From Prochlorococcus marinus str. MIT 1214 (GTDB lineage: Bacteria > Cyanobacteriota > Cyanobacteriia > PCC-6307 > Cyanobiaceae), in assembly GCF_027359355.1 (NCBI RefSeq), contig NZ_CP114777.1, forward strand, positions 1,550,001-1,614,000: a stretch of 64,000 nt of DNA. Reading direction: 5' to 3'. A program made the position numbers and the translations under genes. Positions within the stretch are counted from its first letter, which is position 1; each line of letters starts with the position of its first letter. Positions 29,114 to 39,576 of the stretch are shown here, in pieces. Below the pieces are notes generated by a model. That model was given only the letters and a program-made list of their open reading frames with translations, made no database searches and was not told where the DNA came from.

Positions 29114-29842
29114 TTAGGTAACTAAATGATTTTCAAGTGCATATCTAACTAGTTCTGTTCTACTGGAAGTACCGGTTTTAATAAATAATCGACTCACATA
29201 TTTCTCTACATTGCGGATAGAAGTCTCAAGTTGTCTTGCAATTTCTTTGTTCATTAAACCTTCCGCTACTAGTTGCAAAACGCTTGCCTCTCTTGGGGTG
29301 AAATTAGGAATCGAATCATCTTTGCGTGAGTTGTTTTTATCCCCATGGCTAAGCATTGATTTTATTTCTGTAATCTGTTTTGCCATTTGGCCAACATCAG
29401 CATTAGCAAATCTGGCTGCTTCAGTTAATAGTCGCTCTTGCCGCTGAACTACATTCTTAACTCTTGCAACTAGCTCATCTGGATCAAATGGTTTTGGCAT
29501 GTAATCGTCTACACCTGCTTGATACCCCTGAGTCCTATCAGCAGTCATACCTTTAGCAGTAAGGAAAATGACAGGTGTACCTCCAAGTCTTTCATCTTCT
29601 CTAATTTTTTTTAAAAGCCCATAACCATCACATCTAGGCATCATGACGTCACTGATAATTACATCAGGGATCATTTTTTGAGCTTTTTCCCATCCCTCTT
29701 CTCCATCGACAGCGGTTGTAACTTGAAATCCTTCATCTTCAAGATAGGCCTGAACAGCAGTTCTTAAACCGGGCTCGTCATCGACAAGTAATATCCTTGG
29801 AGTTTGAGAAACTTCTTGTGTTGATGGATTGGGGTCACTCAT
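29114..29842 (-). CDS. NarL/LuxR-family response regulator, Rre1/Ycf29-like
   Basis: A 242-residue two-domain regulator. The receiver has the acidic pair in LLVDDEPGLR (about 18-27), the phospho-acceptor Asp in VIISDVMMPRCDGYG (about 61-66), Thr in VIFLTAKG and Lys in MPKPFDPDEL. A linker with KNNSRKDD precedes the LuxR helix-turn-helix FTPREASVLQLVAEGLMNKE. The closing SIRNVEKYVSRLFIKTGTSS matches Rre1/Ycf29 of cyanobacteria and red plastids, a Hik2 partner reporting redox or stress state. No kinase gene is adjacent. The identity as Rre1 is family-based. Confidence 0.82.
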   Translation of the reverse strand: MSDPNPSTQEVSQTPRILLVDDEPGLRTAVQAYLEDEGFQVTTAVDGEEGWEKAQKMIPDVIISDVMMPRCDGYGLLKKIREDERLGGTPVIFLTAKGMTADRTQGYQAGVDDYMPKPFDPDELVARVKNVVQRQERLLTEAARFANADVGQMAKQITEIKSMLSHGDKNNSRKDDSIPNFTPREASVLQLVAEGLMNKEIARQLETSIRNVEKYVSRLFIKTGTSSRTELVRYALENHLVT

Positions 29843-29920
29843 AAAATTGGACTTCTAGAGCTTTTTAGGAGGATATTAACCTTTATTCCTCTCTTATTAT
29901 TTAGATTAACGAATGAATCA

Positions 29921-31069
29921 ATGGATAATAATCACCTAATTTTTGATTTTCAGTCTTCAACACCATGTTGTACGAAGGTTGTTGAGGAGATGGCTCCTTA
30001 TTGGAATGAGTTGTGGGGTAATCCCTCTAATACTAATAATCGATCCGGTGTTTTTGCTTCAGCTGCAGTTGAAGTATCTCGTGAAAAAATAGCTTCATAT
30101 TTGAACATCAATCCGAAAAGATTAATTTTCACGAGTGGGGCAACAGAAGCGAATAACTTGGGTTTAGTTGGACATGCAAGAGCTAAAGCACAACTGATTG
30201 GAAAACCTGGACACATAATTACCGTTTCAACTGAACATCATGCAGTCCTTGATCCGCTTAGGCAGCTTCAAAAAGAAGGGTTTCGCTTGACAGAATTACA
30301 ACCGAATAAAGAGGGTTTAATCAATATTGAACAACTTTCTGAAGCTTTTGAAAAAGATACTTTTCTGGTTAGCGTCATGGCTGCAAATAATGAGATAGGG
30401 GTTTTGCAACCTATTGGTGAAATTGGGTCTTTTTGTAAGAGAAAGGGAATCGCTTTTCATACTGATGCCGCTCAAGCCTTTGGATACTTAGATTTAGACC
30501 CCGATAAATTTCGCATTGATTTGATGAGTTTGAGTGCTCACAAAATCTATGGACCTAAAGGTATTGGGGCTTTGGTGATTAGGGAAGGATTCCCTCTTGA
30601 ACCATGTCAATATGGAGGAGGCCAGGAGCTTGGATTAAGATCCGGCACGCTCCCTGTCCCGTTAATTGTTGGCTTTGCAAAGGCAGTCGAAATAACAAAA
30701 AATGATCAGGATGAGAGGAACAAGAGACTTTTGTTTTTTAGAAACTTATTGTTGAGTGGATTAAAAAAGAATATTTCTGGATTGATAGTTAATGGATCTA
30801 TTGATCAAAGATTGCCTCATAATCTCAATATCACTTTCCCTGGCGTGAAGGGAAGTCAATTGCATGGTCAATTAAGAAGGTTTATTTTTTGTACTAGTGG
30901 TTCAGCTTGTAGTAATGGTGACGCTTCTCATGTTCTGCAGGAGATAGGGCTCAGCAAAAAACATGCTGAAGCGTCAATAAGGATGAGTATTGGGAGAAAT
31001 ACTACGGAGAAAGATATCAATAAGGCTATTAATATTATTACGAATATAGTGATTAATCTTAGACAATAA
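29921..31069 (+). CDS. Cysteine desulfurase (NifS/IscS family)
   Basis: A 382-residue aminotransferase class V enzyme that releases sulfur from cysteine for iron-sulfur clusters or thio-cofactors. The PLP lysine is in SLSAHKIYGPKGIGALV (about 200-216), the PLP histidine in TVSTEHHAVLDPL, and the sulfur-carrying Cys in TSGSACSNGDASH (about 328-340). A mobile-loop Cys in a class I (NifS/IscS) context fits better than SufS. It stands between the response regulator and rsmH, convergent with the latter across 7 bases. Confidence 0.93.
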   Translation: MDNNHLIFDFQSSTPCCTKVVEEMAPYWNELWGNPSNTNNRSGVFASAAVEVSREKIASYLNINPKRLIFTSGATEANNLGLVGHARAKAQLIGKPGHIITVSTEHHAVLDPLRQLQKEGFRLTELQPNKEGLINIEQLSEAFEKDTFLVSVMAANNEIGVLQPIGEIGSFCKRKGIAFHTDAAQAFGYLDLDPDKFRIDLMSLSAHKIYGPKGIGALVIREGFPLEPCQYGGGQELGLRSGTLPVPLIVGFAKAVEITKNDQDERNKRLLFFRNLLLSGLKKNISGLIVNGSIDQRLPHNLNITFPGVKGSQLHGQLRRFIFCTSGSACSNGDASHVLQEIGLSKKHAEASIRMSIGRNTTEKDINKAINIITNIVINLRQ

Positions 31070-31076
31070 TTTAAGC

Positions 31077-31991
31077 CTAAGTTAAGAATTGCTTTGCAGA
31101 AATTCTTAACTTTGCACTTTTACTTCTTGGATTTAATTCTATTTCTTCTGGGCTTGCTCTGATAGGCTTTTTAGATAGTACTTTCAATCTATTGTCTGTC
31201 TTAAAGCTCGATTTTACTCTTCTATCTTCTAGTGAATGAAAACTCATTACCATAAATAATCCATTCTCTAACAACCAGTTTGGAGCTTTTAAAAGTAAAC
31301 TTTCGAGAGAGCCTAATTCATTATTGACAGCTATTCTTAAAGCCTGAAAAGTTCTTGTTGAGGGATGAATTCGACCATGTCTTTGCTTGGGGGGGAAGCA
31401 TCCTGCAATTGCATAAGAAAGGTCTTGAGTTCCAGAGTATGGTCCATTTTCAGCTAGATCATTTTTTATTTTTCTTGCAATACGCCTAGATCGTTTTTCT
31501 TCGCCTAATTCATATATTAAATCAGCTAGATTTTGCTCAGAGAGAGTTTCAATAAGTTCGGCTGCACTTGAACCCTCTTTGGGATTCATACGCATATCTA
31601 TTGGACCATTTAAACGAAAGCTAAAACCTCGTGAAGGCTCATCAAGTTGATGACTACTAACTCCAAGATCCGCTAGGACACAAATGGCTTGTTCGTGATG
31701 TGAAAAGTCTGCGAAGTTTGTAGAGATTATTTCTATTCTTGTTCCGAATTTAATTAATTTTTTTGATGCTGCTTTTATAGCCATTGGGTCTTGATCCAGC
31801 CCAATAATTTTGATTCCAGGGAAATTTTCGAGTATTTGAGCGGAATGTCCCCCGCCTCCAATGGTTGCATCAATAATTAATCCTTTTTTTGTTAATTCAC
31901 TTGGTAATTCCTTTAATGAGCGAATTATTTCTTTCCCCATTACAGGGATATGATTAAAGTTAGAACTTGAACTAATTGGCCCTTCTTTCAT
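31077..31991 (-). CDS. rsmH: 16S rRNA (cytosine1402-N4)-methyltransferase
   Basis: RsmH (MraW), 304 residues, N4-methylates C1402 of 16S rRNA in the decoding centre. Motifs visible are [13 protein letters not shown] at the start, [16 protein letters not shown] (SAM loop, about 41-56), the Asp in [20 protein letters not shown], and [15 protein letters not shown] near the C-terminus. It is not beside mra/ftsI genes as in many bacteria. It is divergent from ndhH across 41 bases. Confidence 0.97.
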   Translation of the reverse strand: MKEGPISSSSNFNHIPVMGKEIIRSLKELPSELTKKGLIIDATIGGGGHSAQILENFPGIKIIGLDQDPMAIKAASKKLIKFGTRIEIISTNFADFSHHEQAICVLADLGVSSHQLDEPSRGFSFRLNGPIDMRMNPKEGSSAAELIETLSEQNLADLIYELGEEKRSRRIARKIKNDLAENGPYSGTQDLSYAIAGCFPPKQRHGRIHPSTRTFQALRIAVNNELGSLESLLLKAPNWLLENGLFMVMSFHSLEDRRVKSSFKTDNRLKVLSKKPIRASPEEIELNPRSKSAKLRISAKQFLT

Positions 31992-32032
31992 AAGTTTTTA
32001 CTAGTATCTAGACATTGCTTTGGTTGGGCCCA

Positions 32033-33217
32033 ATGACGCAGCTTGAAACGCGTACTGAGCCAATGGTGGTCAACTTTGGGCCACATCATCCATCAATGCA
32101 TGGGGTATTGCGATTAGTAGTAACCCTTGATGGAGAGGATGTTGTTGATTGTGAACCAGTTATTGGTTACTTGCATCGAGGGATGGAGAAAATTGCTGAG
32201 AATAGAACAAACGTTATGTTTGTTCCTTACGTGAGTCGCATGGATTATGCGGCTGGTATGTTTTATGAAGCCATTGTTGTTAATGCCCCTGAGCGTTTAG
32301 CAAATATAAAGGTACCCAAGAGAGCAAGTTATATCAGAGCGATAATGCTTGAGTTAAATAGGATCGCTAACCATTTGCTATGGTTAGGTCCATTTTTGGC
32401 TGATGTCGGAGCTCAAACTCCTTTCTTTTATATTTTTAGAGAAAGAGAGATGATTTACGATTTATGGGAGGCTGCAACTGGTCAGAGATTGATTAATAAT
32501 AATTATTTCCGTATTGGCGGCGTTGCATGTGATTTGCCTTGGGGTTGGTTAGAAAAATGCAAAGATTTTTGTGACTGGTTTGGTCCAAAAATTGATGAGT
32601 ATGAAAAATTGATTACTAATAATCCTATTTTTCGTAGACGTATAGAAGGTTTAGGAGTTATAGGAAAAGAGCAAGCGATTAACTGGAGTCTTTCTGGCCC
32701 AATGCTTAGGGCGGCAGGTGTCCCGTGGGATTTGAGAAAGGTAGATCATTATGAATGCTATGACGATTTTGAATGGGATATTGCATGGGAGAAAGAGGGT
32801 GATTGTTATGCAAGATATAGAGTTCGTATTGAAGAAATGAGACAGTCATTAAAAATATTACGACAAGCTTGTGAGATGATTCCTGGGGGGCCAACAGAGA
32901 ATCTTGAGGCACAAAGAACAGTTGAGGGGAAAAAAGGTGATTTATCGGGCTTTGATTATCAATATGTAGCCAAGAAAGTTGCACCGACTTTTAAGATTCC
33001 TAATGGTGAATTATATACACGCCTTGAGTCTGGAAAAGGAGAGATAGGAGTATTTATTCAAGGTAATAATGATGTAACCCCTTGGCGGTTTAAAATTAGA
33101 GCAGCTGACTCAAATAATTTGCAGATACTTCCTCACATACTTAAGGGAGCCAAGGTCGCTGATATAATGGCAATCTTAGGTTCGATTGATGTGATTATGG
33201 GTTCTGTTGATAGATAG
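32033..33217 (+). CDS. ndhH: NAD(P)H-quinone oxidoreductase subunit H
   Basis: NdhH (NuoD homologue), 394 residues from ATG 32033; the frame stays open to a TTG at 32015, but the [20 protein letters not shown] start fits the family. It forms the quinone-binding pocket with NdhK and NdhA. Landmarks are [24 protein letters not shown], and the end block [14 protein letters not shown]. It is separate from the other ndh groups here and overlaps the start of the thioesterase gene by 11 bases, joining NDH-1 to the phylloquinone cluster. Confidence 0.97.
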   Translation: MTQLETRTEPMVVNFGPHHPSMHGVLRLVVTLDGEDVVDCEPVIGYLHRGMEKIAENRTNVMFVPYVSRMDYAAGMFYEAIVVNAPERLANIKVPKRASYIRAIMLELNRIANHLLWLGPFLADVGAQTPFFYIFREREMIYDLWEAATGQRLINNNYFRIGGVACDLPWGWLEKCKDFCDWFGPKIDEYEKLITNNPIFRRRIEGLGVIGKEQAINWSLSGPMLRAAGVPWDLRKVDHYECYDDFEWDIAWEKEGDCYARYRVRIEEMRQSLKILRQACEMIPGGPTENLEAQRTVEGKKGDLSGFDYQYVAKKVAPTFKIPNGELYTRLESGKGEIGVFIQGNNDVTPWRFKIRAADSNNLQILPHILKGAKVADIMAILGSIDVIMGSVDR

Positions 33218-33674
33218 GTTTTTGGACAAGCGTAATCCTAGAGAATGGTTATGTTTGAAACGAACAGTTCGTTTTGGTGAAACAGATGCTGCAGGTGTGG
33301 TTCACTTTCTTGAATTATTTAGATGGTGTCATGAAACTTGGGAAGAAAGTTTAGAAAAATATGGAATAGCTTTGAAAGATATTTTTCCTACAAACGAAAT
33401 CAATACAAGCCAACTAGATGTAGCTTTACCAGTTGTTCATTGTGAAGCAAATTATTTTCAACCACTTTATGTTGGAGATACTATAAATATTGAACTTGAA
33501 ACAGAGAAGATAAATGATTCTTCATTTGTACTTCGATTTGAATTTAAAAAGAATGAAGAGCAAATCGGTACGATAAATATAAAACATGTATCGATAAATC
33601 CAATTACTAGAAAAAAATGTGCATTATCTAAACAAATAAATTTGTGGCTTCATGAATCTAGTTCGAATTTTTAG
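33207..33674 (+). CDS. 1,4-dihydroxy-2-naphthoyl-CoA thioesterase (hot-dog fold)
   Basis: A 155-residue 4HBT-like hot-dog thioesterase. The active-site region [20 protein letters not shown] (about 20-39) has the Asp of the 4-hydroxybenzoyl-CoA thioesterase family. Next to menE, menC, menA and menF, the best assignment is hydrolysis of DHNA-CoA before prenylation in phylloquinone synthesis. The start used is TTG 33207, overlapping ndhH; TTG 33222 is an alternative. Its stop overlaps the menE stop (33671-33674) on the other strand. Confidence 0.87.
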   Translation: MIDRFLDKRNPREWLCLKRTVRFGETDAAGVVHFLELFRWCHETWEESLEKYGIALKDIFPTNEINTSQLDVALPVVHCEANYFQPLYVGDTINIELETEKINDSSFVLRFEFKKNEEQIGTINIKHVSINPITRKKCALSKQINLWLHESSSNF

Positions 33675-34906
33675 TTAATAGGTCTATTAAAGGCTATCCA
33701 ATCTTGCCATTTTTTTATTTCCCATTTTTTATTGATATTTCTTGAAAGTTTTGGACAATCGTACCAGTTCAGTGGTTTTTTGGATGGTTGCCAGTCTTCA
33801 ATGAGATCATTCAGAAGTGAAATGATTGGATATCTATTGAGTTCTTTCTCTTTGAATTTTGTTAAGGCAACTAAACGTTGTCCCCATTTCTTGTCACTAA
33901 CTCCTAGTACAAAAATATCTTGAATTGGGATTTGATTTTTTGAGATTATTTTCATTAATTCCATTTCGATATCTTCTGGAAAAATCGTTTCACCGCCCGA
34001 ATTTATAGCTGAATCTCTTCTACCTAGGATTTGTATTGCTTTTCTATTGTCGAGAGTGATGTATTGTGCTAGATCGCCTGCTTCCCACCATCCATTTGAG
34101 TCTTTAATTGATTCGAATTTATTATTCTTCCATTTTGAAGTTGCAATCCTACTGGTTTTAATCTTAAGTGAATTTCTTTTGTTGATCTCTATCTCAACAT
34201 CTTCGAGAGGGAACCCAACACTATTACTTCCATTTAAAAAGTCTTTAGGACTAAGACAAGTCACCATTGCTACTGTTTCGGTGGCCCCATAACAAGGAGC
34301 TAAATTAATAGACTTTCTGCGTGCTTTTTCAGCAAGGTCTATAGGGATGGAAGCTCCTCCAACCCATATCACAGCAAGGGATTGAAGCCATTTTAAACCA
34401 TCAGTATTATCTATCAAAGATAATAATTGAGTTGGAACTAGGGATGTAATTAATGGACGTCTATGTTTATTAGTTAATGCTTCACTAAATTGCTTAAGTT
34501 GAAAAGGTTTATGCATTATAGAATTTGAAATCCAGTAATACCCAGATTCCCAAGTCTGATGTCTCCACCATGGCATGAAACCACTTATATGATGTAAAGG
34601 TAGTGAATTGAGAATGATGCATTCATTTGGCTTAAGGCCATGATTCTTTAACCACTTTCCGGTTGATAAAGCCGAATTCGTGAGATTTTTAAGTGATTGT
34701 AAACAAAGATTTGGCCCTCCAAGGCTGCCCCCGCTTGAAATGATTATTCCTTCTCCTTCAGGTAAGGTTGACGATGTGGGGATTTTCGTTTGATCTTTTG
34801 GAGGCGCTAGATATACCCAGTTATGCTTTTCAAAATTCTTTAAAATTTCTTTTGAACAGTCCAGGTTTTTTTCAGGAATACATTCTACAACTGCAATTTT
34901 GGTCAT
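33671..34906 (-). CDS. menE: o-succinylbenzoate-CoA ligase
   Basis: MenE, an acyl-CoA synthetase of the ANL superfamily, activates o-succinylbenzoate in phylloquinone synthesis. The P-loop-like IIISSGGSLGGPNLC (usually TSGTTGKPK) and PCYGATETVAMVT are visible, as is the hinge/AMP-binding WWEAGDLAQY and the late LGRRDSAINSGGETIFPED. The frame is open up to 34987, but ATG 34906 overlaps the menC stop by 4 bases (ATGA) and is the better start, giving 411 residues. The altered P-loop-like motif is noted as unusual. Confidence 0.88.
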   Translation of the reverse strand: MTKIAVVECIPEKNLDCSKEILKNFEKHNWVYLAPPKDQTKIPTSSTLPEGEGIIISSGGSLGGPNLCLQSLKNLTNSALSTGKWLKNHGLKPNECIILNSLPLHHISGFMPWWRHQTWESGYYWISNSIMHKPFQLKQFSEALTNKHRRPLITSLVPTQLLSLIDNTDGLKWLQSLAVIWVGGASIPIDLAEKARRKSINLAPCYGATETVAMVTCLSPKDFLNGSNSVGFPLEDVEIEINKRNSLKIKTSRIATSKWKNNKFESIKDSNGWWEAGDLAQYITLDNRKAIQILGRRDSAINSGGETIFPEDIEMELMKIISKNQIPIQDIFVLGVSDKKWGQRLVALTKFKEKELNRYPIISLLNDLIEDWQPSKKPLNWYDCPKLSRNINKKWEIKKWQDWIAFNRPIN

Positions 34907-35874
34907 ACGGCTTCCCAGACTAATTTCGGATTGTTGTTGAAGAGTGGGCCTTTTGGGCACCATCCAGGTGCAAGTCCAGGTGCACAAGGATTTCCCCCTT
35001 TGACTTGTCTGGCAGCGAGGTGATTAACCCACCTTCTCCCAATACCAGTTTCAAAAGCTGTGCTTATGACTGTTTGACTATCTTCTTGTTCTATTTCTTT
35101 TAACAGTAATCTCGGATCACCATCTAATGCAGGGCGACGTATTTTCCAACTTTTCCATGTTTTTCGTAAATATGGAAATTCAACCAAAGATTCATCTAGT
35201 GCGATTGGAATTTGAGTGGCCAATGAAAATAAACCTTCAATATCTTTTGATGGGAGTGGCTGTTCAATCCATTCCAAACGAGGTTCGTTTTTGAGTTCGT
35301 TAATCCATTCTTGTGCTTTTTGGCGACTCCAACCTCCATTTGGATCAATTCTAAGTTTAAAATTATTTGGTAAAATGTCTAAGATTTTTTGTAATGTTTT
35401 TTCTTCCTTAAAGTTATTTTCTAGGTGAGATACTTTCCATTTTATTGTACAAGAACTTTTCTTCTCATTTGATTCATCTATATATTTACGTATTGACTCT
35501 AATGGATCAATATCTGTAGGTAAAAGATAAGCTGATTTTGCGACGTCAAAACCTTCAAGATTTAACTTCCTTTGAGTGAGATTTTCTAAATCGGCTAAGC
35601 AGGATCCTAATCCGAAAGCAAGTGCTCCTGGCAATTCAAATAAATAATTTTCTATTGAATCTTTTGTAGTTTGTTTCCCAATAAAATTAAGACTTTCGAT
35701 ACTCTTTTGTAATTCCTTTTTCTCAATAGGTGAAACTTCCCCCCATCCGTAATTTCCATTTGAGTCTTTTATTTGCAACAATAAACCTACCTTGTTATGA
35801 ATAATTCCTTGCGAGGTTATTAACTTTCTTGTTAGTTGAAATGAAAATGGCTTGATATTAATTATTAATTTCAT
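34903..35874 (-). CDS. menC: o-succinylbenzoate synthase
   Basis: MenC is an enolase-superfamily dehydratase giving o-succinylbenzoate from SHCHC. The 323-residue protein has the N-terminal capping domain, then a barrel with Lys in TIKWKVSH, the metal-binding Asp in LRIDPNGGWS, Glu in EWIEQPLP and Asp in IALDESLVE, and the late STAFETGIGRRWVNHLAA. It follows menA with 19 bases between them and overlaps menE by 4 bases, so menA-menC-menE form an operon. Confidence 0.93.
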   Translation of the reverse strand: MKLIINIKPFSFQLTRKLITSQGIIHNKVGLLLQIKDSNGNYGWGEVSPIEKKELQKSIESLNFIGKQTTKDSIENYLFELPGALAFGLGSCLADLENLTQRKLNLEGFDVAKSAYLLPTDIDPLESIRKYIDESNEKKSSCTIKWKVSHLENNFKEEKTLQKILDILPNNFKLRIDPNGGWSRQKAQEWINELKNEPRLEWIEQPLPSKDIEGLFSLATQIPIALDESLVEFPYLRKTWKSWKIRRPALDGDPRLLLKEIEQEDSQTVISTAFETGIGRRWVNHLAARQVKGGNPCAPGLAPGWCPKGPLFNNNPKLVWEAV

Positions 35875-35893
35875 GATTCAATAAAATCAAAAA

Positions 35894-36907
35894 TTAATTA
35901 TAAAAAAATGAGGATATAGCAAAACCTATACTCAAGCATAAACCATTAATTGTCTGAAAGCGTAAAGCTAAAAACTTACTGTTTTTAATACGCTCAGGTT
36001 GGTTGTGATGTCTTTTAATTAATTTAATAAGATCTATGCCTGAAGGAAGGCTAATTAAACATAAAAGAGTCGTTATTGGCCATATTCCAAGTAGTACAGG
36101 TAGTAATTCTAATAAAAATATTAGACCAACGAACCACGGTAAAAATTCTGCCGCTCGATGAGTGCCTAAAATAACTAAGGGTGATTTTTTACCGACAGCA
36201 GCATCTTGATTGATTTGATGAAAATGCGAACAGAATAGAACTAAAGTGGTCGCCATTGCTGGACCTGCTCCAACCATCAGTGCTGTTCCCCAGGGGATGG
36301 TATGAAAATTGGATTTTGGAGAAACAACAATTAGTGCCGCAGCTGTAGCAAGCGGGCCAAAGGCAATCCAGCAGAGGGGTTCTCCCAACCCCTTATATCC
36401 CAGCCTAAATGGTGGCCCTTGATATAAATATCCAAGGAAACAACAAAGTAAGACCAAAAAAAGTACTGTTATTTTACTTTTTAGAGCAAGGATAAATATG
36501 ATAAATAAACCCAATAAAAGAGAAAAATATGCAACTCGACTTACAGTGGTTTTATTACCTGTTAAAGCTACTACAGAGTGGAATTTGTATTTGTCAACTC
36601 CAGTTTCATCGTCAAAAAGATCATTGGTAAGATTCTCCCAAAGCAAAATCAAGATAGAGGCAATTAGAAAACAGATGAATTGCCCCAGACGAATATTGCC
36701 GCTATTCCCTAGTATCCATGCTGCAGATAAAATTACAGGCATTATTGCGACTGAATATAATGGCCACTTTATTGCGGCTTGCCAAAGCTGTTTCTTTTCA
36801 GTTCTAGAAGACTTCACTGGTAAAATAACCTGTTCTGTTTTTTTCTTGTTTCCTTCCTTAAGCCTAGGCAGCAGTTCTTGTATTGGTTTATTTGTGTCTA
36901 AAGGCAC
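35894..36907 (-). CDS. menA: 1,4-dihydroxy-2-naphthoate phytyltransferase
   Basis: MenA attaches the phytyl tail to DHNA in the membrane, giving demethylphylloquinone. The 337-residue UbiA-family protein has about eight membrane helices, with the prenyl-diphosphate-binding ENLTNDLFDDETGVDK motif (about residues 90-105) and the second site QINQDAAVGKKSP. A hydrophilic extension of about 40 residues precedes the first helix. Start is GTG at 36907; there is no better in-frame ATG. It is the first gene of menA-C-E and diverges from menF with almost no spacer. Confidence 0.93.
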   Translation of the reverse strand: MPLDTNKPIQELLPRLKEGNKKKTEQVILPVKSSRTEKKQLWQAAIKWPLYSVAIMPVILSAAWILGNSGNIRLGQFICFLIASILILLWENLTNDLFDDETGVDKYKFHSVVALTGNKTTVSRVAYFSLLLGLFIIFILALKSKITVLFLVLLCCFLGYLYQGPPFRLGYKGLGEPLCWIAFGPLATAAALIVVSPKSNFHTIPWGTALMVGAGPAMATTLVLFCSHFHQINQDAAVGKKSPLVILGTHRAAEFLPWFVGLIFLLELLPVLLGIWPITTLLCLISLPSGIDLIKLIKRHHNQPERIKNSKFLALRFQTINGLCLSIGFAISSFFYN

Positions 36908-36916
36908 TAATTGGTT

Positions 36917-38317
36917 ATGAATTTAGAACCCGTCTTTAGTGAGCTTTTAGTTAGTTCTCTTCGGAACTGGAGTCAACGAAAAGTTGATGAATGTATTTTG
37001 AGCATTTCTGTTCCTGTAAGTCAAGCAGACCCTTTAACGACATTACCTTTAATTGCTGAAAAACATCAGTTTAGATTTCTTTGGGATCTATCTCCCGGAT
37101 TGTGCATTTCTGCTGGAGGACATTGTCAATCTTTGGATTTATCTGGACCAAAGAGGTTTGAAAATGCACAAAGGTTTAGTGATGAGATTTTTACTCGATT
37201 GATAGATACTTCTCCAAGTCCAGAATTTTCAGCATCAAAGATTCTATTTTCATTCTCTTTTTTTGATCAAATTAAGAGTAATGAAAAATCAATTGATGAT
37301 AAATTTTCCCTGCAGGCTGTTTTGCCTAAGTGGCAATTAACTGCAAAAGATGGATTGACATGGTTACGTTTGAATTCAGTTGCCCTAAATCCTTCAGATG
37401 TTCGTGAATCAGTAGAAAGATTATGGTCAATTCGAGAAAAGATAAATAGATCACCAGTCCGAATTTTCCATGATTTAAAAGAAAATTTCTTAGTCGATAA
37501 TTGTTCTAATGATTGGAAATCTCAATATCGAGACGCCTTGGCTAAAGGGATCGAATTAATCAATGCAGGTGATTTGGATAAGCTTGTATTGGCTACAAGA
37601 CAACGCCTTTCCCTCAGAAAACCATTAGATCCGCTGAACTTACTTGCTCGCCTAAGAGTTCAGCAAACTAATAGTTGTCGATTCCTATGGCAAAAAAATC
37701 ATGATGAGTCATTTTTTGGGGCATCACCTGAGAGATTGATAAGTCTTAATCATAATCAATTACTAATCGATGCTTTGGCAGGTACTGCAAAAAAGGGTGA
37801 TGATGGAAAAGAATTACTTGCATCTTCTAAAGATTTAAGAGAACACCATTTTGTAGTTAACTCTATTGTCGAACAACTTTTAAGAAAAGGTATTAACGCA
37901 AGTCATTCCCCTCAACCAAAATTAATTACTCAAGGCCATTTAATTCATTTGCATACTCTTATTCAAGCGTGTGTCAAAGAAAAGTCTCCTCTTGACTTAG
38001 TTGAAGCTCTTCATCCAACTCCTGCAGTTGCCGGATTACCTTTGAGTAAATCTTTGAGTTGGTTGCGAGCTTTGGAACCATTTGACCGTCAAACATATGC
38101 TTCTCCAATAGGATGGATAGATAAAAATCAAAATTCAGAATTTAGGGTGGCCATTCGTTACGGACATGTGAAAGGCTATGAACTTAAATTATTTGCTGGT
38201 GCTGGCCTAGTAAAAGGCTCAACTGTTGAGGGGGAACTGCAAGAGGTGGCTTTGAAATTTGAAGTTTTAAGAAATCAATTAAACTTAGATAGGGTTAATT
38301 GTTCAAATGATCTATAA
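36917..38317 (+). CDS. menF: Isochorismate synthase
   Basis: MenF converts chorismate to isochorismate, the first step of phylloquinone ring synthesis. The 466-residue protein shares the chorismate-binding fold, with [13 protein letters not shown] (about 225-237), [38 protein letters not shown] and the late [27 protein letters not shown]-type segment. I use ATG 36917; a TTG at 36911 is also in frame. It is divergent from menA with 9 bases between starts, so both promoters must lie inside the opposite gene. It converges on gshB, overlapping by 23 bases. Confidence 0.93.
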   Translation: MNLEPVFSELLVSSLRNWSQRKVDECILSISVPVSQADPLTTLPLIAEKHQFRFLWDLSPGLCISAGGHCQSLDLSGPKRFENAQRFSDEIFTRLIDTSPSPEFSASKILFSFSFFDQIKSNEKSIDDKFSLQAVLPKWQLTAKDGLTWLRLNSVALNPSDVRESVERLWSIREKINRSPVRIFHDLKENFLVDNCSNDWKSQYRDALAKGIELINAGDLDKLVLATRQRLSLRKPLDPLNLLARLRVQQTNSCRFLWQKNHDESFFGASPERLISLNHNQLLIDALAGTAKKGDDGKELLASSKDLREHHFVVNSIVEQLLRKGINASHSPQPKLITQGHLIHLHTLIQACVKEKSPLDLVEALHPTPAVAGLPLSKSLSWLRALEPFDRQTYASPIGWIDKNQNSEFRVAIRYGHVKGYELKLFAGAGLVKGSTVEGELQEVALKFEVLRNQLNLDRVNCSNDL

Positions 38318-39224
38318 GATAATTAATCACTTGATCTGCTAAGGGAATATTCATTAGATTTTCTACTTCTCTAATGCCAGTTGGACTCGTAACATTAATC
38401 TCACTTAGCATCCCCCCAATAACATCTATACCAACAAAAAAGAGCCCTTCATCTTTTAAAGCAGGCTTTATATGATCGCATATCTCTATTTCTTTAGGAG
38501 TTAATTTAGTTATCTCAGCTGTTCCACCTAAAGCGAGGTTGCTTCTAAAGTCTCCTTTTTTGGGACGTCTATTAATTGCACCTAATGGCTCTCCATTAAC
38601 CAAAAGTATTCTTTTATCACCATTTATTACTTCTGGTAAAAATTGTTGCATCATCACTGGCAAATGTTCTTGTGAAGTAACCAGTTCGAGTAATGCCTCT
38701 AAGCCTGGAGCATCTTTTGCAATTCGTATAACTCCTTGTCCACCTTTCCCTCCGAGTGGTTTCAAAACAACCTCTCCGTACTCTTTTGCAAATGTAATTA
38801 GTTGTTCCACCCTACTCGCCACAAGAGTGGGAGCCATTAAATCACTAAACCTTAAAGCTCCTAACTTTTCATTCCAAGCTCTCAGTGATGCAGGTTTATT
38901 AATTACATTGACACCATCTCTTTCTGCAACTTCTAATAAATGAGTTGCATATAAAAAAGCCTCATCAACAGGAGGATCTTTGCGCATCCAAATGCATGAG
39001 AAATCTCTTAAAGGAAGGCTTTGAGATGAATGGACATTGATCCATGGTTCACAATTGACTTTATTAGAAACTACCCATGCATCGTCCCCTCGTGCTTGCA
39101 GGTCCGAGGGAGTACAAATCCAAACATCTATGTTGGCTCTAGATGCGGCTTGCATAAGTGCTGCTGATGAATCCTTGTTGGGATTAATATTTTCAATTGG
39201 ATCTAGAACAAATAGTTGCTTCAT
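38295..39224 (-). CDS. gshB: Glutathione synthetase
   Basis: GshB joins gamma-glutamylcysteine and glycine with ATP. The 309-residue ATP-grasp protein begins [17 protein letters not shown], with the ATP-binding [17 protein letters not shown] (about 152-168) and the metal-binding end [20 protein letters not shown]. Length matches the prokaryotic family. It follows grxC with a 3-base gap, so the glutathione maker and a glutathione-dependent redoxin are co-transcribed. It overlaps the 3' end of menF. Confidence 0.97.
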   Translation of the reverse strand: MKQLFVLDPIENINPNKDSSAALMQAASRANIDVWICTPSDLQARGDDAWVVSNKVNCEPWINVHSSQSLPLRDFSCIWMRKDPPVDEAFLYATHLLEVAERDGVNVINKPASLRAWNEKLGALRFSDLMAPTLVASRVEQLITFAKEYGEVVLKPLGGKGGQGVIRIAKDAPGLEALLELVTSQEHLPVMMQQFLPEVINGDKRILLVNGEPLGAINRRPKKGDFRSNLALGGTAEITKLTPKEIEICDHIKPALKDEGLFFVGIDVIGGMLSEINVTSPTGIREVENLMNIPLADQVINYLIDHLNN

Positions 39225-39227
39225 GAA

Positions 39228-39518
39228 TCAATTTCCAATTCCAATCAGTTCATTTAATTTGTTATTGCTCTCAAGTTCATAGAGCTCGTCGCAACCTCCA
39301 ATACTTTCTCCATTAATAAATATTTGTGGAACAGTTCTGCGACCTCCTGCTCTTTCAGACATTTTTGTTCTTGCATCATTGTCTCCATCAATAGAATATT
39401 CTTTGAACTGGACTCCTTTTTCATTTAGCAGTGCTTTTGCACGTAGGCAAAATGGGCAAAATCTCCAAGTGTATATTTCCACTGTAGGAATGCCTGAATC
39501 GTGAATTGATCTGTTCAT
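39228..39518 (-). CDS. grxC: Glutaredoxin (dithiol, Grx3 type)
   Basis: A 96-residue glutaredoxin. The active site is CPFC within EIYTWRFCPFCLRAKALL (about residues 11-28), and the GSH-binding TVPQIFINGESIGGCDELYE is intact with the cis-Pro. It lies 3 bases upstream of gshB. It is divergent from prfB, whose reading frame begins 58 bases away. Confidence 0.96.
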   Translation of the reverse strand: MNRSIHDSGIPTVEIYTWRFCPFCLRAKALLNEKGVQFKEYSIDGDNDARTKMSERAGGRRTVPQIFINGESIGGCDELYELESNNKLNELIGIGN

Positions 39519-39576
39519 TTATAGTTTTTGGGTTGATATGCTGATAGCTTTTAATGTATTGATTCTATTACCTCGT

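Noticed and set aside
32015-32032. Six-codon extension of NdhH from a TTG
   Set aside because: The family N-terminus fits ATG 32033.
34907-34987. 27-residue N-terminal extension of MenE
   Set aside because: It lies inside menC in another frame and has odd Cys/Trp/Thr composition; ATG 34906 overlaps the menC stop by 4 bases.
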